64,000 nucleotides of DNA. Source: Euschistus heros (taxonomy: Eukaryota; Arthropoda; Insecta; Hemiptera; Pentatomidae). Every line of letters starts with the position of its first letter. Position 1 is the stretch's first letter. Where the stretch lies: NCBI GenBank assembly GCA_003667255.2, contig RCWM02000095.1, positions 579,001 through 643,000 on the forward strand, written 5' to 3'. Positions 1 through 13,237 of the stretch are shown one piece after another. Both the position numbers and the translations under genes were made by a program. The notes under the pieces are model-generated. The model saw only the letters and a list, made by a program, of their open reading frames with translations, was not told the origin of the DNA and did not search any database.

Positions 1-270
1 TTATTCAAGGATGTTATATGTCACCAACTTTATTTAAAATATTTATTGATGTATACTTAAAAAAATTGGACAGGTGAATGGAGTTTTATGGGGATTCCAA
101 TAAATGACAATTCTTTACCACTATACTACATTGCTCTTGTCAAGGATTTTCAAATTATGGCCAAATAAATAATAATAATTCTATTATCATGTGAAATTTT
201 TATGAGACACCTGACAACAATATTTAAATATGATATGGAGCTTGTTGTGATTTATATTAAGGTATAAAAT
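1..270 (+). pseudogene. Decayed non-LTR reverse transcriptase scrap
   Basis: Near the left edge one frame reads SPTLFKIFIDVYLKKLD, which resembles the (Q)G..LSPTLF..Y.DDL..L region of non-LTR reverse transcriptases. It is followed in shifted frames by an ADDQ-like remnant and by MRHLTTIFKYDMEL, which resembles the region after the catalytic box. Stops and frameshifts interrupt it, and it is cut by the window edge. It lies in the GCN2 intron upstream of 439. Confidence 0.45.
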
Positions 271-438
271 TCTTTAAATTATTATAAAAGTTATCTCGAT
301 CTTTAACCTTCAATGGGCTGTCTTTTTAACTTGCAGTTATTCATATCTTTTATTAAATGGTATTAAAAATGTTATCTAGAAAAATATATAACTATTTATT
401 TAACTTATAGAAGTTGTTATTAATTTGTTATTTTGTAG

Positions 439-572
439 GTACTTGGCACATAACCCCAACATCGTTCAGTTGAAGAGGTATGCTATTGATAAAGTTTACA
501 GAGAAAGACCTGCTGGAGTTCATCCTAAAGAAATTTATGAATGTGCTTTTGATATTGTTACACCAACATTAG
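439..572 (+). CDS. Gcn2: GCN2 exon: start of HisRS-like domain
   Basis: The acceptor TTTTGTAG ends at 438 and the donor GTAAAC begins at 573. The exon has one base of carry-over at each end and 44 whole codons. It reads YLAHNPNIVQLKRYAIDKVY..., then the conserved HPKEIYECAFDIVTPT segment that opens the HisRS-like region of animal GCN2. Nothing between 1 and 438 looks like the preceding exon. Confidence 0.88.
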
Positions 573-3500
573 GTAAACTCTTTTACTGAAGAATTTATTA
601 AATATAGGGTATGATCTATTATATTATATTATATATGTTGTACTTCATTAGCTTAGTATTGATTTAACTTAATTATACTATTGATTTACTAAGATGCAAT
701 GGTAGTTTTCTGAAGATATATACTAGCAAGCTTATGTGTTAATTTTAAAACATCATCGAATCGATAGATCTATTATTATATTTGTTTTCCTGTTCACTCT
801 AAGAATGGATTGTTAACTGAATTGTTTAAAAAATCAGTAAATCCAAGAAAAAATACTTCTAATGCTGTAATTGATTTGTGTAGCCAAAAACATACTGTTC
901 CCTACCTTCTGAAAATGTTTGCCTACATATCTCCCTTTATTAAACCCTATCAAAACCCAAATCTGAAAATTCAGACCTAATACAATCTTCTTATTTACAC
1001 TAGGTTTACCCATTGATCAATTATTATATTGTCTTTTTAGTGATTATTTCTCGACTCATGAGACACCCATTTCAGTGTTTCTAATGCTATTAAATACTGA
1101 AATAAATGTTAGAAAGTGTAATAGTTTTTGAAATTCTTTCTTTTAGGTTTTTGGTAGAAGCAAATTTTATGACAGAAAAATAACAATTTTCTTTTATTTC
1201 TGCTTAGATTTCAATACAAATTATCACTAGTGGATACCCTCCCTGCTTCTGTTTGTATCTCATCAGATTCTCCACAAGGCATCACAGAGGTGCCATGTCA
1301 ATAAGTGTTGATAAGAATAGGTATAGCTAGAAAGCTCTAAATAGTGGGTAGGGCACCAATGCAATCCTAACTCACAATAAGGAGGAGGGAGGTTCTTACA
1401 CTTATTTACTCTTATTATACTTGTCATTTTGAACTCTATATATTAGTTTCCATTTCTCTAATTTTGTTATAAGACAATCCTAAAATTTAGATATTTTATT
1501 GTTTAGGTTTAATGTAACTCTTTTATTTCTGGGATTATTTAATGCATCTAATCTAGCCATTTTCCTTTTTTTGTATGCTTTTAAAACAATCTGCATTAAA
1601 CCACGATTGTTTTCTCTTATTATGCTTTTTGCCTATGATACTGCAAATATTTTCAGTATTATTTGTGATATCCATCAAAACTTGGTTAATATCATGGCCT
1701 GCCTTAATCTAAAGTTTCTAGAACTCCTAATCTATTTTTAACTTGCTATACATAATTTTATTTTTATTCATAAAGTTGTAGATTGGCTAGCCGTAATTAA
1801 TTACAGAAGATGGTTGGGGTGTTTAGTCATTTAAAAACACAAAATAAAGAAATCAATTTATTGTTGTACGTTTGCTTTGGCTTATATTAGAAGCTTTTGT
1901 CTGGTTGGAGCATGGATAATGCTAGAATTGTATTTTTTATAAGGGTTTTTAGTTTCTTTATTCAGTTAACAAAGAAGCTCAAGTCATCAGCTACCTATCC
2001 ACTTGTACTCACAAGATCTTAATCATCTGACCTTCAGTTGTTGCTGATGTAACCCACCTGCTTTATTATAACTTCTGATGTTTCTTGTTTCTATTTTTAA
2101 ATGCCTTATTTTTAACTCATGCCGTGGATCCAGAAAATCCTCTTCATTGTTTTTATTGAAAGTCTAGGTCTGGATTGTGAGAGACATTCTTCTGAAAAAT
2201 CCATGACCATTAAAAGTTATTTGAAATGTAAAAGCTGTTGACCAAATTAAATATATATTTTTCATATTTATTGCTTTGTTCAAATAATAACTAAAAATAT
2301 ATTTTTTTTAAATTATTAATAATTTTTTTTTCAAAATTATGTTCTTTTAAGCTTAAATTTATCTGTAGATGCTTACCTATTAATGCATAAATTTTATTAT
2401 ATTGCTGTCATAACATTAAATTAGTATCTTTTTTAATTTTATTTATTGTGCTATACATATAATAATAAGGCAAACTAAATTAGGAAATGCCAAAATTTAC
2501 ACAACCTATTTCAGTTTCTAAATCATTAATTTGTAATTAATTTTTTTTTTGTATATTAATAATTTATAAATATATATATTTTTTTTTTTTTTAGAAATCA
2601 ATATTCCTTACAGCATAGCCTGATTGATTATCTAAAATGTTCATGATTTGTATTAACAGCCAGTATTTTTTTGAAAAAAAATTAATTAACTTTTTAGGTA
2701 GGTATATTTGACAATTTATACAAATCATGGTCCATTTATAAAATATGCATGTCTTAATTTCTCAAAATGTCATATTTAATTCATTACAAAGTTTGAAATC
2801 CACAAGTATACTTCTTTACTTCACTGCACAACTGTAATCACTGCATGAAACAATATTTACTTTTTTATCTTTTAATTTCACATATGATTAAGATTAGTTC
2901 ATTTGTTTTGGATTTAAATGGAAGTATTGAAAAGGTGATACATTAACCACAGTTTACTATACTAGCTGTTTGATTTTCTGATATATTGCCCGTTGGCTAA
3001 ATAGTTCTCATTTTTCTAACAGTTTTTTTAATAGTAAAAAACCCTTTGGTTGATGTCCAACATTATGTAACAATGTTCAGCAGAATCTTATGCTATTTGA
3101 AAAGTCTGCTTATCACTCCTTAGGTTTACTTTGGTACAAAAGATCTTGGTCTTGTACATGTAGGCTTCAAAGTTTATGGAGTTGGCCATATTTAAGCTAA
3201 GATTTATAATATTTTACCAATAATCAACTATGTTGCAATATATTTTTACAATTATTTGCGGTGAATTTTGTTGTCCCCTTCTGTAACTGTGAAAAGTTAT
3301 TACTGTATTGTTTTAAAGAAACTGTTGGCTGACTGGTAGCTTACAGCAGATCCTATCATTAACCTTGCTGGAGACCTCAACTGTTTTTTTACTTTCTATG
3401 ACTATTTCCTTTGTGTCACAAGCTGTTATTCCATTGAAACATTTGATTTCAAAATTCCAATTTCAGAACTAGTTATTGGCTTTTTGGAATTCCTAGTGTT

Positions 3501-6500
3501 ACTTTAGTAAATTCTCTGCTTTTAGGTAACTTACTAACTCTAATACTGTTTTAAATTTATGCCCCTTTCTTTTCTTAATGTCTACTGGACTTTCAAGGAA
3601 GAAATTAGGTTTTGGTACTAGTTTTTTCTTTCCATCAGCTCCAACTAAAATAGCTCTGACGTTCCCTTAACTATAGACCAACAAAAGATCTTAAATTTTT
3701 GAATTAAAGAATTGTGACATGCTGTTGACCACTCTTTACTCCAATTTCATTTTTCCAACGTTTCCTTACCCAATGGTTTCAATCCTTTATCATTGAACAC
3801 TACCCAGTAATTGTCTGCCTTCATATCCTCTTTTGGTAAACTATGAGCTAGCTCATGGCCCTTATGCTTTATCTGCTTTGATTACTACCATGATTATTCC
3901 GTATCATTAATTCCAATATCTAAGACCATTCCTCTCATTTTTATTCTGAACATTTGCAAATTTATTTCTGGTTACATAGAAGCTTCACAATACCATCCTT
4001 ACTAAAGGTTGTTGTTAACATAATATCCTGAGCTAAGTAAATGTTGAGAAGTGAGATGCTATTGTTATAGGCTCAAGCCTCATCTCAAACCTCTCATAAT
4101 CATTTTTCACTTAAGATACATATGATGGTCTTCATCTGCGTTCATTTATTAATTGATTTCTGAGCCATATTACTTCGCTACTATGTTGCAGAAGATGATA
4201 TCATCAAACATTCTTATTTTAAAAACATGTAATTCTTACAACTACACTATCCTTTGGTTCAATCAATCTCGATATCTGGGCCGAGTGAGTTGGGGCATGT
4301 GTCTCAGCACGCTCTTAACCAGGTCGTGGGTTCAAATCCCACCTGGGCGGATTAAAATTTATTTCGTGGTGAACCCACGAATAAATGTTGACCTTCCCAC
4401 CCTGGCTAGAATAGGTTGGTAACCTGTAGGATAATCCGTCCTTCCTGCCCTAGTTGGAGAACATAAGAGCGTTAAGCCCCAAAAAACAAACAAACAATGT
4501 CGGCATCTCTACTCTATCAATCTCCCTACTCCATTTTTTATTCTTTATCTTACTACCTACTGTATATGATAGTCTGTTAGATTAAATTGTCTTATGAACT
4601 ATTACCAGAACTATGTATTTATAGGTAGAATTTCATATAATGTTTTACTATTACACTAAGTTAATATACATGATTCCGAAAAACGGTTGACGTATCTGAG
4701 AGTAGGGATGTATTTTTCTTATGATTCCTTGAATTATGTTGTTGAGTACTTTGGATTGGGACATTAGTTGTAATGAAAAATGAATATTAATCACTCTCAA
4801 AAATTGATTAAAAAAATATTTGAAGCTGTGATGGAAGTCAATAGTTTACACTTCTTCAATTCTTTATCTCCTAATTTTCATGATGTGTTGCTGTTGCTAT
4901 GTCAATTTTTTTTTTCTCATGTATGTAATGTTTCTATCAATGTAAAAATTCTGCATTAAAATAAGAGCATCTATGTCAAGCCTTTAGATTATAAAAATGT
5001 ATAAAATAGAATACATGATAAGCTGTTAAAATCTGTTTTTAAATTAAGAAATTTAAATTCGTTTATTTCTTTTAACGTCACTTTATGCTGCTATGGCTAA
5101 TAATAATAATGGCTAATTAAATCCATAAAAAAATTAATTTTGTATACTAGTTTTTTTTAAGTTGTTTAAAAAATATTTAAGGAAAAATAGATGTATTTCT
5201 TTTATGAAAATAATGAATGTTATGTTGCAGAAGAATTGCTTCCTGAATATGAACTGTTGAGTGTGATTTGGGCAATACTTTCTGATCTTTCTAGCATTTT
5301 AAGAAGAAATTGTGTTATAAATTTAAATCATTCTTATTTAGTTTCTGCTATGCTAAAACATTGTGGTCTGGATGAATCTAAGCATAGGAATATATGTGCT
5401 AGTATATTCCAAAAAAAGGTCAGTTTACCTTTTAATAATCTCTTATCAAAATATAAGTAAAATAAATGATAGCTTACATTTGATAGAATTATATTTACGT
5501 TATCATTCATAGCTTAGATTTGAAATTTTCATAAAATGTGTTGAACTTTTGGGAAACAAAGAATGTTTATTATTTATGTTAATTTATTTAATTTCAAAAG
5601 AAGCTTTAATGCAGGGTTGGTGCAATATCCAATTAAACAATTTTTGTTTACAAATAGCTACTTCAATATCACTAAGAATAGAGTGTTCTTAAGGGCTTGT
5701 TTGAGGATATAAATTGTTTCTTTTTGTATTTTTTTTCATGAGTTGAGAAAAATATTTTATGATTATGTACCTTCAGCTGAATTTTAAAGCATCTGATTTT
5801 TTTTTTATTAAGAGTATATTTAAAACCTTACAAAGGATGATCTTGAATAAATTTAAATCTAATAAGCATGTGTGTTATCAGAAACAAAGATCTTTTCAAT
5901 GCCTCCCAAACACTCCAATCCGATATAGAGATATCATAAACCTTCAAGAATGGTGTCAAAAATAGAGAATCGAAATAAATCCAAACAAATCTCATCCAAT
6001 AACCTTTACCTTATGTCGTAAACCTACGACATCCTGTCCTACAGTATTCTTTAATGATATTCCACTGTTGAACAGATCCGCTACCTAGGACTCCACTTGG
6101 ACAAACCTCTGACTTGGAATCCACATACAAGACTAAAACGACAATAAATTGCCTGTCATTACAGACTACTTCAACATTTACTTGACAAATGTTTAAAGCT
6201 CCCAATTAATTACAAAAGCCTCATATACATGACTGTGATTAAACCTATTTGGACGTATGGAGTTGAGCTTTGGGGCTCCACAAAACCATCCAATTCATCT
6301 TGTATCCAATCCTTACAATCCAAAATCCTTCGAAAAATCCTCAATGCTCCTTACTTTTTCACCAATAAACTTATCCATAATGATCTTAATGTTTCATATG
6401 TTGCTGATTTAGCCCAAACCAGATACCTATCCTTTCATAGTAAGTTCTATAACCACACAAATCTACTATTTTCTCAACTTGCTTCCCATAATCCTCTGAA

Positions 6501-9500
6501 GGGTCTGAAAAGAAGATGGCCTAGAGACCTTCTAGTGTAGAATTATTATTGAAGTGCTTCGATTATTATTATTATTGAAGTAGTTTTGACATGTTATTAT
6601 AATGGTTCAACACATTTATTTGATGAATGTATTTGTACAGTTGTAAATTTCAATAAATGGAAATAGAAAAAATAAATAAATAAATAAGAAAAAAAAATGA
6701 TAAGAGCATATTGCTAATCAGTTGAAGAGTTGTTATAGTCTAGGAGCTACAGATAAGGTGATTGTTGCATGGAGATGTGTAAATAATTGTTCTGGGTGCT
6801 TCCCTTACCCATATAGATCATTTTTATCAAGGGTAAGCGTTTCTGCTATGGGGAGATTTTTCGCAAAATGGCCGCCAATGTCCGCAAAATGACATCAGGA
6901 AAATCCATATATCTCTTTAACCAGTCACTCTAGCAAAACACTTTCTTACATTTAATAAAGGTATTTTTTATTTTTTTTTTTTTTTTTTATCATTATTTTA
7001 TTTTTTTTATCATTTTTTTTTTTTTACATTCTTGTGTACTCCAACCTGGCCAGGTAGTACATATTTAAAAATGATAAATATTACAATTTATCATATTTAA
7101 AAATGTAGAACATGAGAATATCATAATTTTATCTCTGAAACATCTCATTCCAGTAAATATTAATAAGGGACAACAAATGATTAGATGAGGATTTTTACAA
7201 CTGGTCGATAAACCACATTTGCAAAATTTAGAACATGAGATAGAGTTTAATGCCCATGGACATTTCTTTTCAAACCCGCAACCCTTGCTAGAGCATGGGT
7301 GTGGAAAGTTTTCTGATAGATTGTGTTAAATAATATTTGGCATCCACCATGGTTCATATTCTTCATACCGATAGTAAGAATGGTCATGATATAACGACTT
7401 TTGTTCTTCCAACAGGTTGTACTACAAAGCAATTTTTAAATATGCTCTTTTTATGTCCAGAAAAACACCCGGAAGATGCTGAAGGAGTCTTTGTGGAGTC
7501 TAACTTTTTCATTTGGTGGTACTTAGTTGCTAGAAGCTCATTCTTGTTATTACAGCCTTCGCTCAGTACTTTAGTACTTTTGTACTTTGTACTTTCTCTG
7601 TTAGGAGAAAGTGCGTTGAAATCTTCTCTTGAACAAGCCGATGAACGATTATTTATGAACAATAATCTGACATAGCCATATTTGTATACGCACTGTATTA
7701 CTTCCAAAAAGTAATACATAGTACTCTAATGGATTAAATGAATTACAGATTCTTCCCAGTTTTGAGACTGGGCAAACATAAAGATTTCTTCCACTTCATG
7801 TTGTATCGAAAGGTTTGGACTAACAAGTTATGTAAATATTGCCCGCCATATACTCACTAACTGCATGTGATACGACGAGTAAATTTGGAACAAAACACTC
7901 TGCGCATTCTCAAGCCAAAGAAATGTGCATACCTTACAAAAGTTTCTGGAAAGGAAGAGTTGACAGATAATATGATTCAAAAAGCTGAGGAATACTTGAC
8001 AAAAGTACTGAGCAAAGGCTGTAATAACAAGAATGAGCTTCGAGCAACTAAATATCACCAAATGAAAAAGTTAGACTCCACAAAGATTCCTTCAGCATCT
8101 TCTGGGTGTTTTTCTGGACAAAAAAAGAGCATATTTACAAATTGCTTTGTAGTACAACCTGTTGGAAGAGCAAAATTTGTTATATCATGACCATTCTTAC
8201 TATCGGTATGAAGAATGTGAACCATGGTGGATGCCAAATATTATTTAACACAATCTATCAGAAAACTTTCCACAACCATGCTCTAGCAAGGGTTGTGGGT
8301 TTGAAATGAAATGTCCATTGGCATTAAACTCTATCTCATGTTCTAAATTTTGCAAATGTGGTTTATCGGCCAGTTGTAAAAATCCTCATCTAACCATTTG
8401 TTGTCCCTTATTAATAAGCTGGAATGAGATGTTTCAGAGATAAAATTATGATATTCTCATGTTCTACATTTTTAAATATGATAAATTGTAATATTTATCA
8501 TTTTTAAATATGTATTACCTGGCCAGGTTGGAGTACAAAGAATGTAAAAAAAAAAATAATAAAAAAAAAAATAAAAATAATAAAATACCTTTATTAAATG
8601 TAAGAAAGTGTTTTAAGCAACTTTTATCCTTTAGAATTATTTGCTAGAGCGACTAGTTAAAGAGATATATGGATTTTCCTGATGTAATTTTGCAGATATT
8701 GGCGGCCATTTTGCGAAAAATCTCCCCATAGCAGAAACGCGTACCCTTGATAAAAATGATCTATATGGGTAAGGGAAGCACCAGAACACCACCAGAAGCA
8801 CCAGAACAAAAATTTGCTGTACACATCTCCATGCAACAATCACCTTCTCTGGAGCCACTGGACTATTACTTTAGATCTAGGCTACTGAAGTATATACCAG
8901 GTAAAATTAATTGGAATATTCTATCTTCAATGCTCAAATGATAATTTTTATTTATTGTTTTTACTATTAGTGCTGAGTTAATATATGGTGTAATATATTT
9001 TTTTATTAATATATTTTCCTTCCTTTATCCCAATGTCTAATATACTACTGACATGTCACGTTAACTCCCAATCCCTCCCAGCACATTTCGATGAGTTCTA
9101 TGACTACTTTCTCCATAACACCTACCACATCATTGCCGTTTCTGAAAGCTGGCTTAAGCCATATATTTCCTCCTCTTCCGTATCTATTCCTGATTACACC
9201 CTCATTCGCCATGATCGGATGGATCGAACTGGTGGAGGTATTGCCTTATATGTCCGAGACAATCTGAGGGCAAAAATTCTTCTAAAAAATCCAGCTCTCC
9301 TGATATTCCACACCTAGAATACATGTTTACTGAAATCTCCTCTGAATCATTTTCTCTACTTTACATCATAGTTTACCGCCCTCCTCAGGTCAAATTCGAC
9401 CCTTCATTCGAATCATCCCTTTTCACTTATGTTCCTTTATATAATAATATCATCATAGCTGGTGACTTCAATACTAACCTTCTCTCAGATTCGCCTGATA

Positions 9501-12459
9501 AGATTTATCTAATGGACTTGGTGTATTCCCTTCATCTTTTTACAGTACCTTTCCAACCAACCCATCATACCCAGTTCACAGATACATTAATTGACCTCAT
9601 GTTTGTTGACTCTCCTAAAAACCTATTATCCTTCTCTCAAAATCCAGTACCTTTCCTTTCATGCCACGATCTAATCCAAATCTCTTATGAGATATCTGTT
9701 CCTACTCTTATTCCCAAGAAAATATCTTGGCGAAATCTTGAACTCATAACCCCAGATAGAATAGAACCTCTACTTGACTCCCTATCCCATTCCATTGAAC
9801 CCATCTATTCCCTATCCTCAATTGACGAAATGGTGGAATGCCTGACATCGAACTTTATATACTGTCCTTAATCATCTTGCCCCTCCCAAAACCTCAATTA
9901 TCCGACGACTGCCAGCTCCATGGATAAACCCCGACATTAGAAATCTGATGAAGCGAAGAGATGCTGCCAGGAGACGCTTCAGGCGAACTAGACATTCAGA
10001 AGATTATTCATCTTTTAAACTTCTTCGAAACCTTACCCAGTCCTCTTTACGCCGTGCTAAAGCGCAGTATTTTCATAGTATTCTATCCCAAGCTCCTGAT
10101 CCTAAATCTCAATGGAAAATTTTGAGAAAATTTTCAGTATCCAGTTCCAAACCTGATGACAACTATCCAGTCACTCCAGATGAGCTTAATTCCTATTTTG
10201 CTGACCCCCACCCTAATGAAATCCCTGTAAACACCTTATCCTATTCTATTCCTCAAACCCCATTCAATTCTAATAACTTTTATTTTCTTAATATCTCACC
10301 TAATGACCTAATCGATTCAGTCTTTAAATCTCATACCAACGACTGCGGCTTGGATCAAATACCTTTAAAAATAATAAAACTCTGCCTTCCTGTTATCTTT
10401 CCTGCCCTGCTCCACATATATAATTTCTCCTTACAAAGCTCCATTTTTCCTACAGCTTGGAAAAAAGTCCTTGTCCGTCCATTGAACAAAGTACCTTCTC
10501 CTTCTTCAGTTTCCCACTTCAGACCTATATCAATCCTATCAAATTTATCCAAACCATTAGAAAGATTAGCACATTCCCAACTCGCCTCCTTTCTTGAATG
10601 TAAAGCCTTCCTTAATCCTTTCCAGTCAGGCTTCCGTTCCGGATATTCCACGCAATCTGCATTGGTAAAAATTACCCAAGACCTGTATTCCTCCTTTGAC
10701 CAACAGAATATTACGATCCTGATTCTATTTGATTTTTCAAAAGCCTTTGATTCTGTTGACCATACAATCCTTCTCTCCAAACTCCATAACCTCTCAATAT
10801 CTAATAGTGCGTTAAGCTGGCTTCTTTCCTTTTTATCCAACCGTTTCCAAACAGTAATTATACCTGGAAAACCTCACTCACTCATCTTCACTACCACTCT
10901 CGCGAGGAGTCCCCCAGGGATCTTCTCTTTCACCTACCCTATTTTCTATTTATGTTAATGACTTACCGAATCGCATCCACTACTCCCAATATCATCTTTA
11001 TGCTGACGACTTGCAAATATATTTATCATTTCATCCTTCAAATATGCTAGAGGAGATTTGTAAGCTACAGAAAGACATAGATAGCATTAACCTTTGGGCA
11101 GTGGAGAATAAATTAAGTCTGAATCCAGAAAAAACAAAGGCTATCCTCATTGGGTCAAAACCTCACCTAAAAGCTCTTCCCTACTATCCACTGCTTTTCC
11201 TCAAAAACCGTCCAATTCATTTCCAAAATTCCATTAAAAATCTGGGAATAACTTTCGACCAACATCTTACTTGGAATAACCATATCTCTCAAATCACGAG
11301 GAAATCCATTTTTATTCTTAAGCAACTCTCACATTACCGTGATTTATTACCATTAAGTACTCGAAAACTTTTAGTATCATCACTCATTTTCCCTAACTTT
11401 GACTACGGATGCACAGTATATGGAGGACTGTCTGAAGAGCTCGAGATGAGATGTAAAAGAGTAATGAACTGTTTTATTAGATTTATTTTCGGGATCTCCA
11501 GACGTTCTCGCATATCTCATAAGTATTCTGAAATTGGTTGGCTTTACCCCTGTTTTCGACGTCAATACTTCCTGGGTGCTCTCATATTCCAAACCTTAAA
11601 AACCAAAAAACCCGCCTATATCCATGACCTCCTTACTCTGCGCTCCTCCGTTCACCTTTTAAATACTAGAACCCAACCCATCAACCTATACACTCCGGCT
11701 CATCGAACTGCATCCTTCGAGAAATCCTTTATTATCCGTGCTTCCTCTTTATGGAACTCATTGCCCATCACAATTCGAAAAAGCTCCACTCTTACTTCCT
11801 TTAAACAACATCTATTTCTTTACCTCCTGGATCTTCAATCTTCCGAGCAAATGTAAAACATGAATATTTAAGTTATATACATTATAATAGTACACATAAG
11901 ATGTATCCTATTACAAATTTCCTTAATTCATTTTTGTAACTCATAATTTAATTATTAATCAATTTTTATTATTATTTATTATTATCATTTATTATAATCA
12001 ATTATCATAGCCAGACGATTGTTCTATGTATTGTACTTGTTTTGTTATTCTTAGGGGACAAGTTGTCCCAGAATAAAGTTCATTTTTCTTCTTCTTCTTC
12101 TTCTATATATTTTGATTATAAGTATATACCATTAATCAATCTACATTTTTCATTCTTGTAAACATCAATTACATTAATTTCAAATGCATTTGTTTATTAT
12201 AAATGAGCTATTTACAAAATTATTGTTCCAGACTTTTTATCACACAAAATCTGAATTAGAGTGCTATTTGAAATCTTTGGGAATAAATGAAAGAATCTCA
12301 TCACTGTTGATTCAGTGGATGGAAATTGAAGGCCCACTAAATAAAGTTTCAGCAGTTATATATTCCCTAATAAAAAATGATGAAATTAGATCAATTAGTT
12401 ATTCTGGTTTCAAGCAACTTGAACTAATTGTTAATTTCTGTGACATCATTGGAATCACT

Positions 12460-12539
<80 letters not shown>

Positions 12540-13171
12540 CACATTTGTGTATGTGTGAATGTGTAACACTCAAATTTTATTTTTATATTAAGAATCAGTA
12601 ATATGTATTTGTTCTTGTTTTTAGTTTGGACTGTATTATAGAAATGAAATTATAAATTTTACGTCAACATTTATTATTTATTTCAATGTAAACATTTTAT
12701 TTGAATTTATCTTAATATATTTAAAAAGTTAATTTTTACATCAAGTGATAAATATATTATTATATCTTATTTTTAGTGTCCAGTATTAATTTCCTTAGGT
12801 CACTTAAAAAATGCTCATTATTATTCTGGATTAATGTTACAAGTAATTTGTAGTCAAAAAAATAGACCAAAAGAGACTGAACGTACGATTCTGTTGAGTG
12901 GAGGCAGATATGATAATTTACTGCACCTGTTGAAGTAAGTACTCTTTTAAATTTCTAATTTATGCTTTGATGCATCAATTATTAAATTTGTCAATAATGT
13001 AGTATGATTTTACCATAACTGTTTTTTATTCTGCCTTGAGTTAGTTAATTTGATCTTAAGTAAGAGTTTGAGTTTAGCATACACAGTTTCTTAACTGGAT
13101 GGAAACTTAAGATTAACTGGATGAAAACTTACAAATTAGCGACTTCTGTTATGGTCTATAAATATTCTGAA

Positions 13172-13237
<66 letters not shown>

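Larger units (their letters stand above)
6735..8870. mobile_element. Large foldback (inverted-repeat) element, arms about 0.85 kb
   Basis: Sequence from about 6735-7595 reappears in reverse complement at about 7990-8870, diverged but colinear. Shared blocks include the CCAACCTGGCCAGGT segment, the GGCGGCCATTTTGCG segment and the whole protein-like inner part. The roughly 390-base centre is unique. Each arm carries, pointing toward its outer end, the remains of one reading frame (KVLSKGCNNKNELRATKYHQ... on + at 7867-8190, its twin on - at 7384-7719), followed after a frameshift by a cysteine-rich stretch (KGCGF...KCP...CSKFCKCG...CKNP). No transposase was recognised and no target duplication is clear. 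Confidence 0.75.
9033..12107 (+). mobile_element. Non-LTR retrotransposon with endonuclease and reverse transcriptase, near-complete ORF2
   Basis: A single ORF2 spans 9033-11856, split only by three apparent one-base frameshifts near 9290, 9860 and 10890. No other nonsense mutation is seen. The endonuclease part (9033-9871) has SESWLKP, the catalytic GDFNTN motif and SCHDLI. The reverse transcriptase (about 10300-11150) has FRPISILSNLSKPLERL, GFRSGYSTQSALVKI, DFSKAFDSVDH, GVPQGSSLSPTLF and the catalytic YADDL. The C-terminal region includes LVSSLIFPNFDYGCTVYGGL. A 3' untranslated region ends in a CTT repeat at about 12089-12104. No ORF1 was found, so the copy is probably 5'-truncated. The clade is jockey/CR1-like; I cannot place it more exactly. 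It lies in sense orientation in a GCN2 intron. Confidence 0.9.

Noticed and set aside
4277..4350. Functional tRNA gene
   Set aside because: The B box is good but the cloverleaf arms do not pair convincingly, and the sequence continues into a SINE body with a simple tail and a second dispersed copy.
6011..6205. Minus-strand ORF of 64 codons
   Set aside because: It is antisense to the jockey-like copy and has no motif.
8637..8941. Overlapping short ORFs on both strands
   Set aside because: They lie in the outer part of the foldback arm and differ between the two arms, so no coding constraint is seen.
10355..10840. Minus-strand ORF of 161 codons
   Set aside because: It is the shadow of the reverse transcriptase frame on the other strand.
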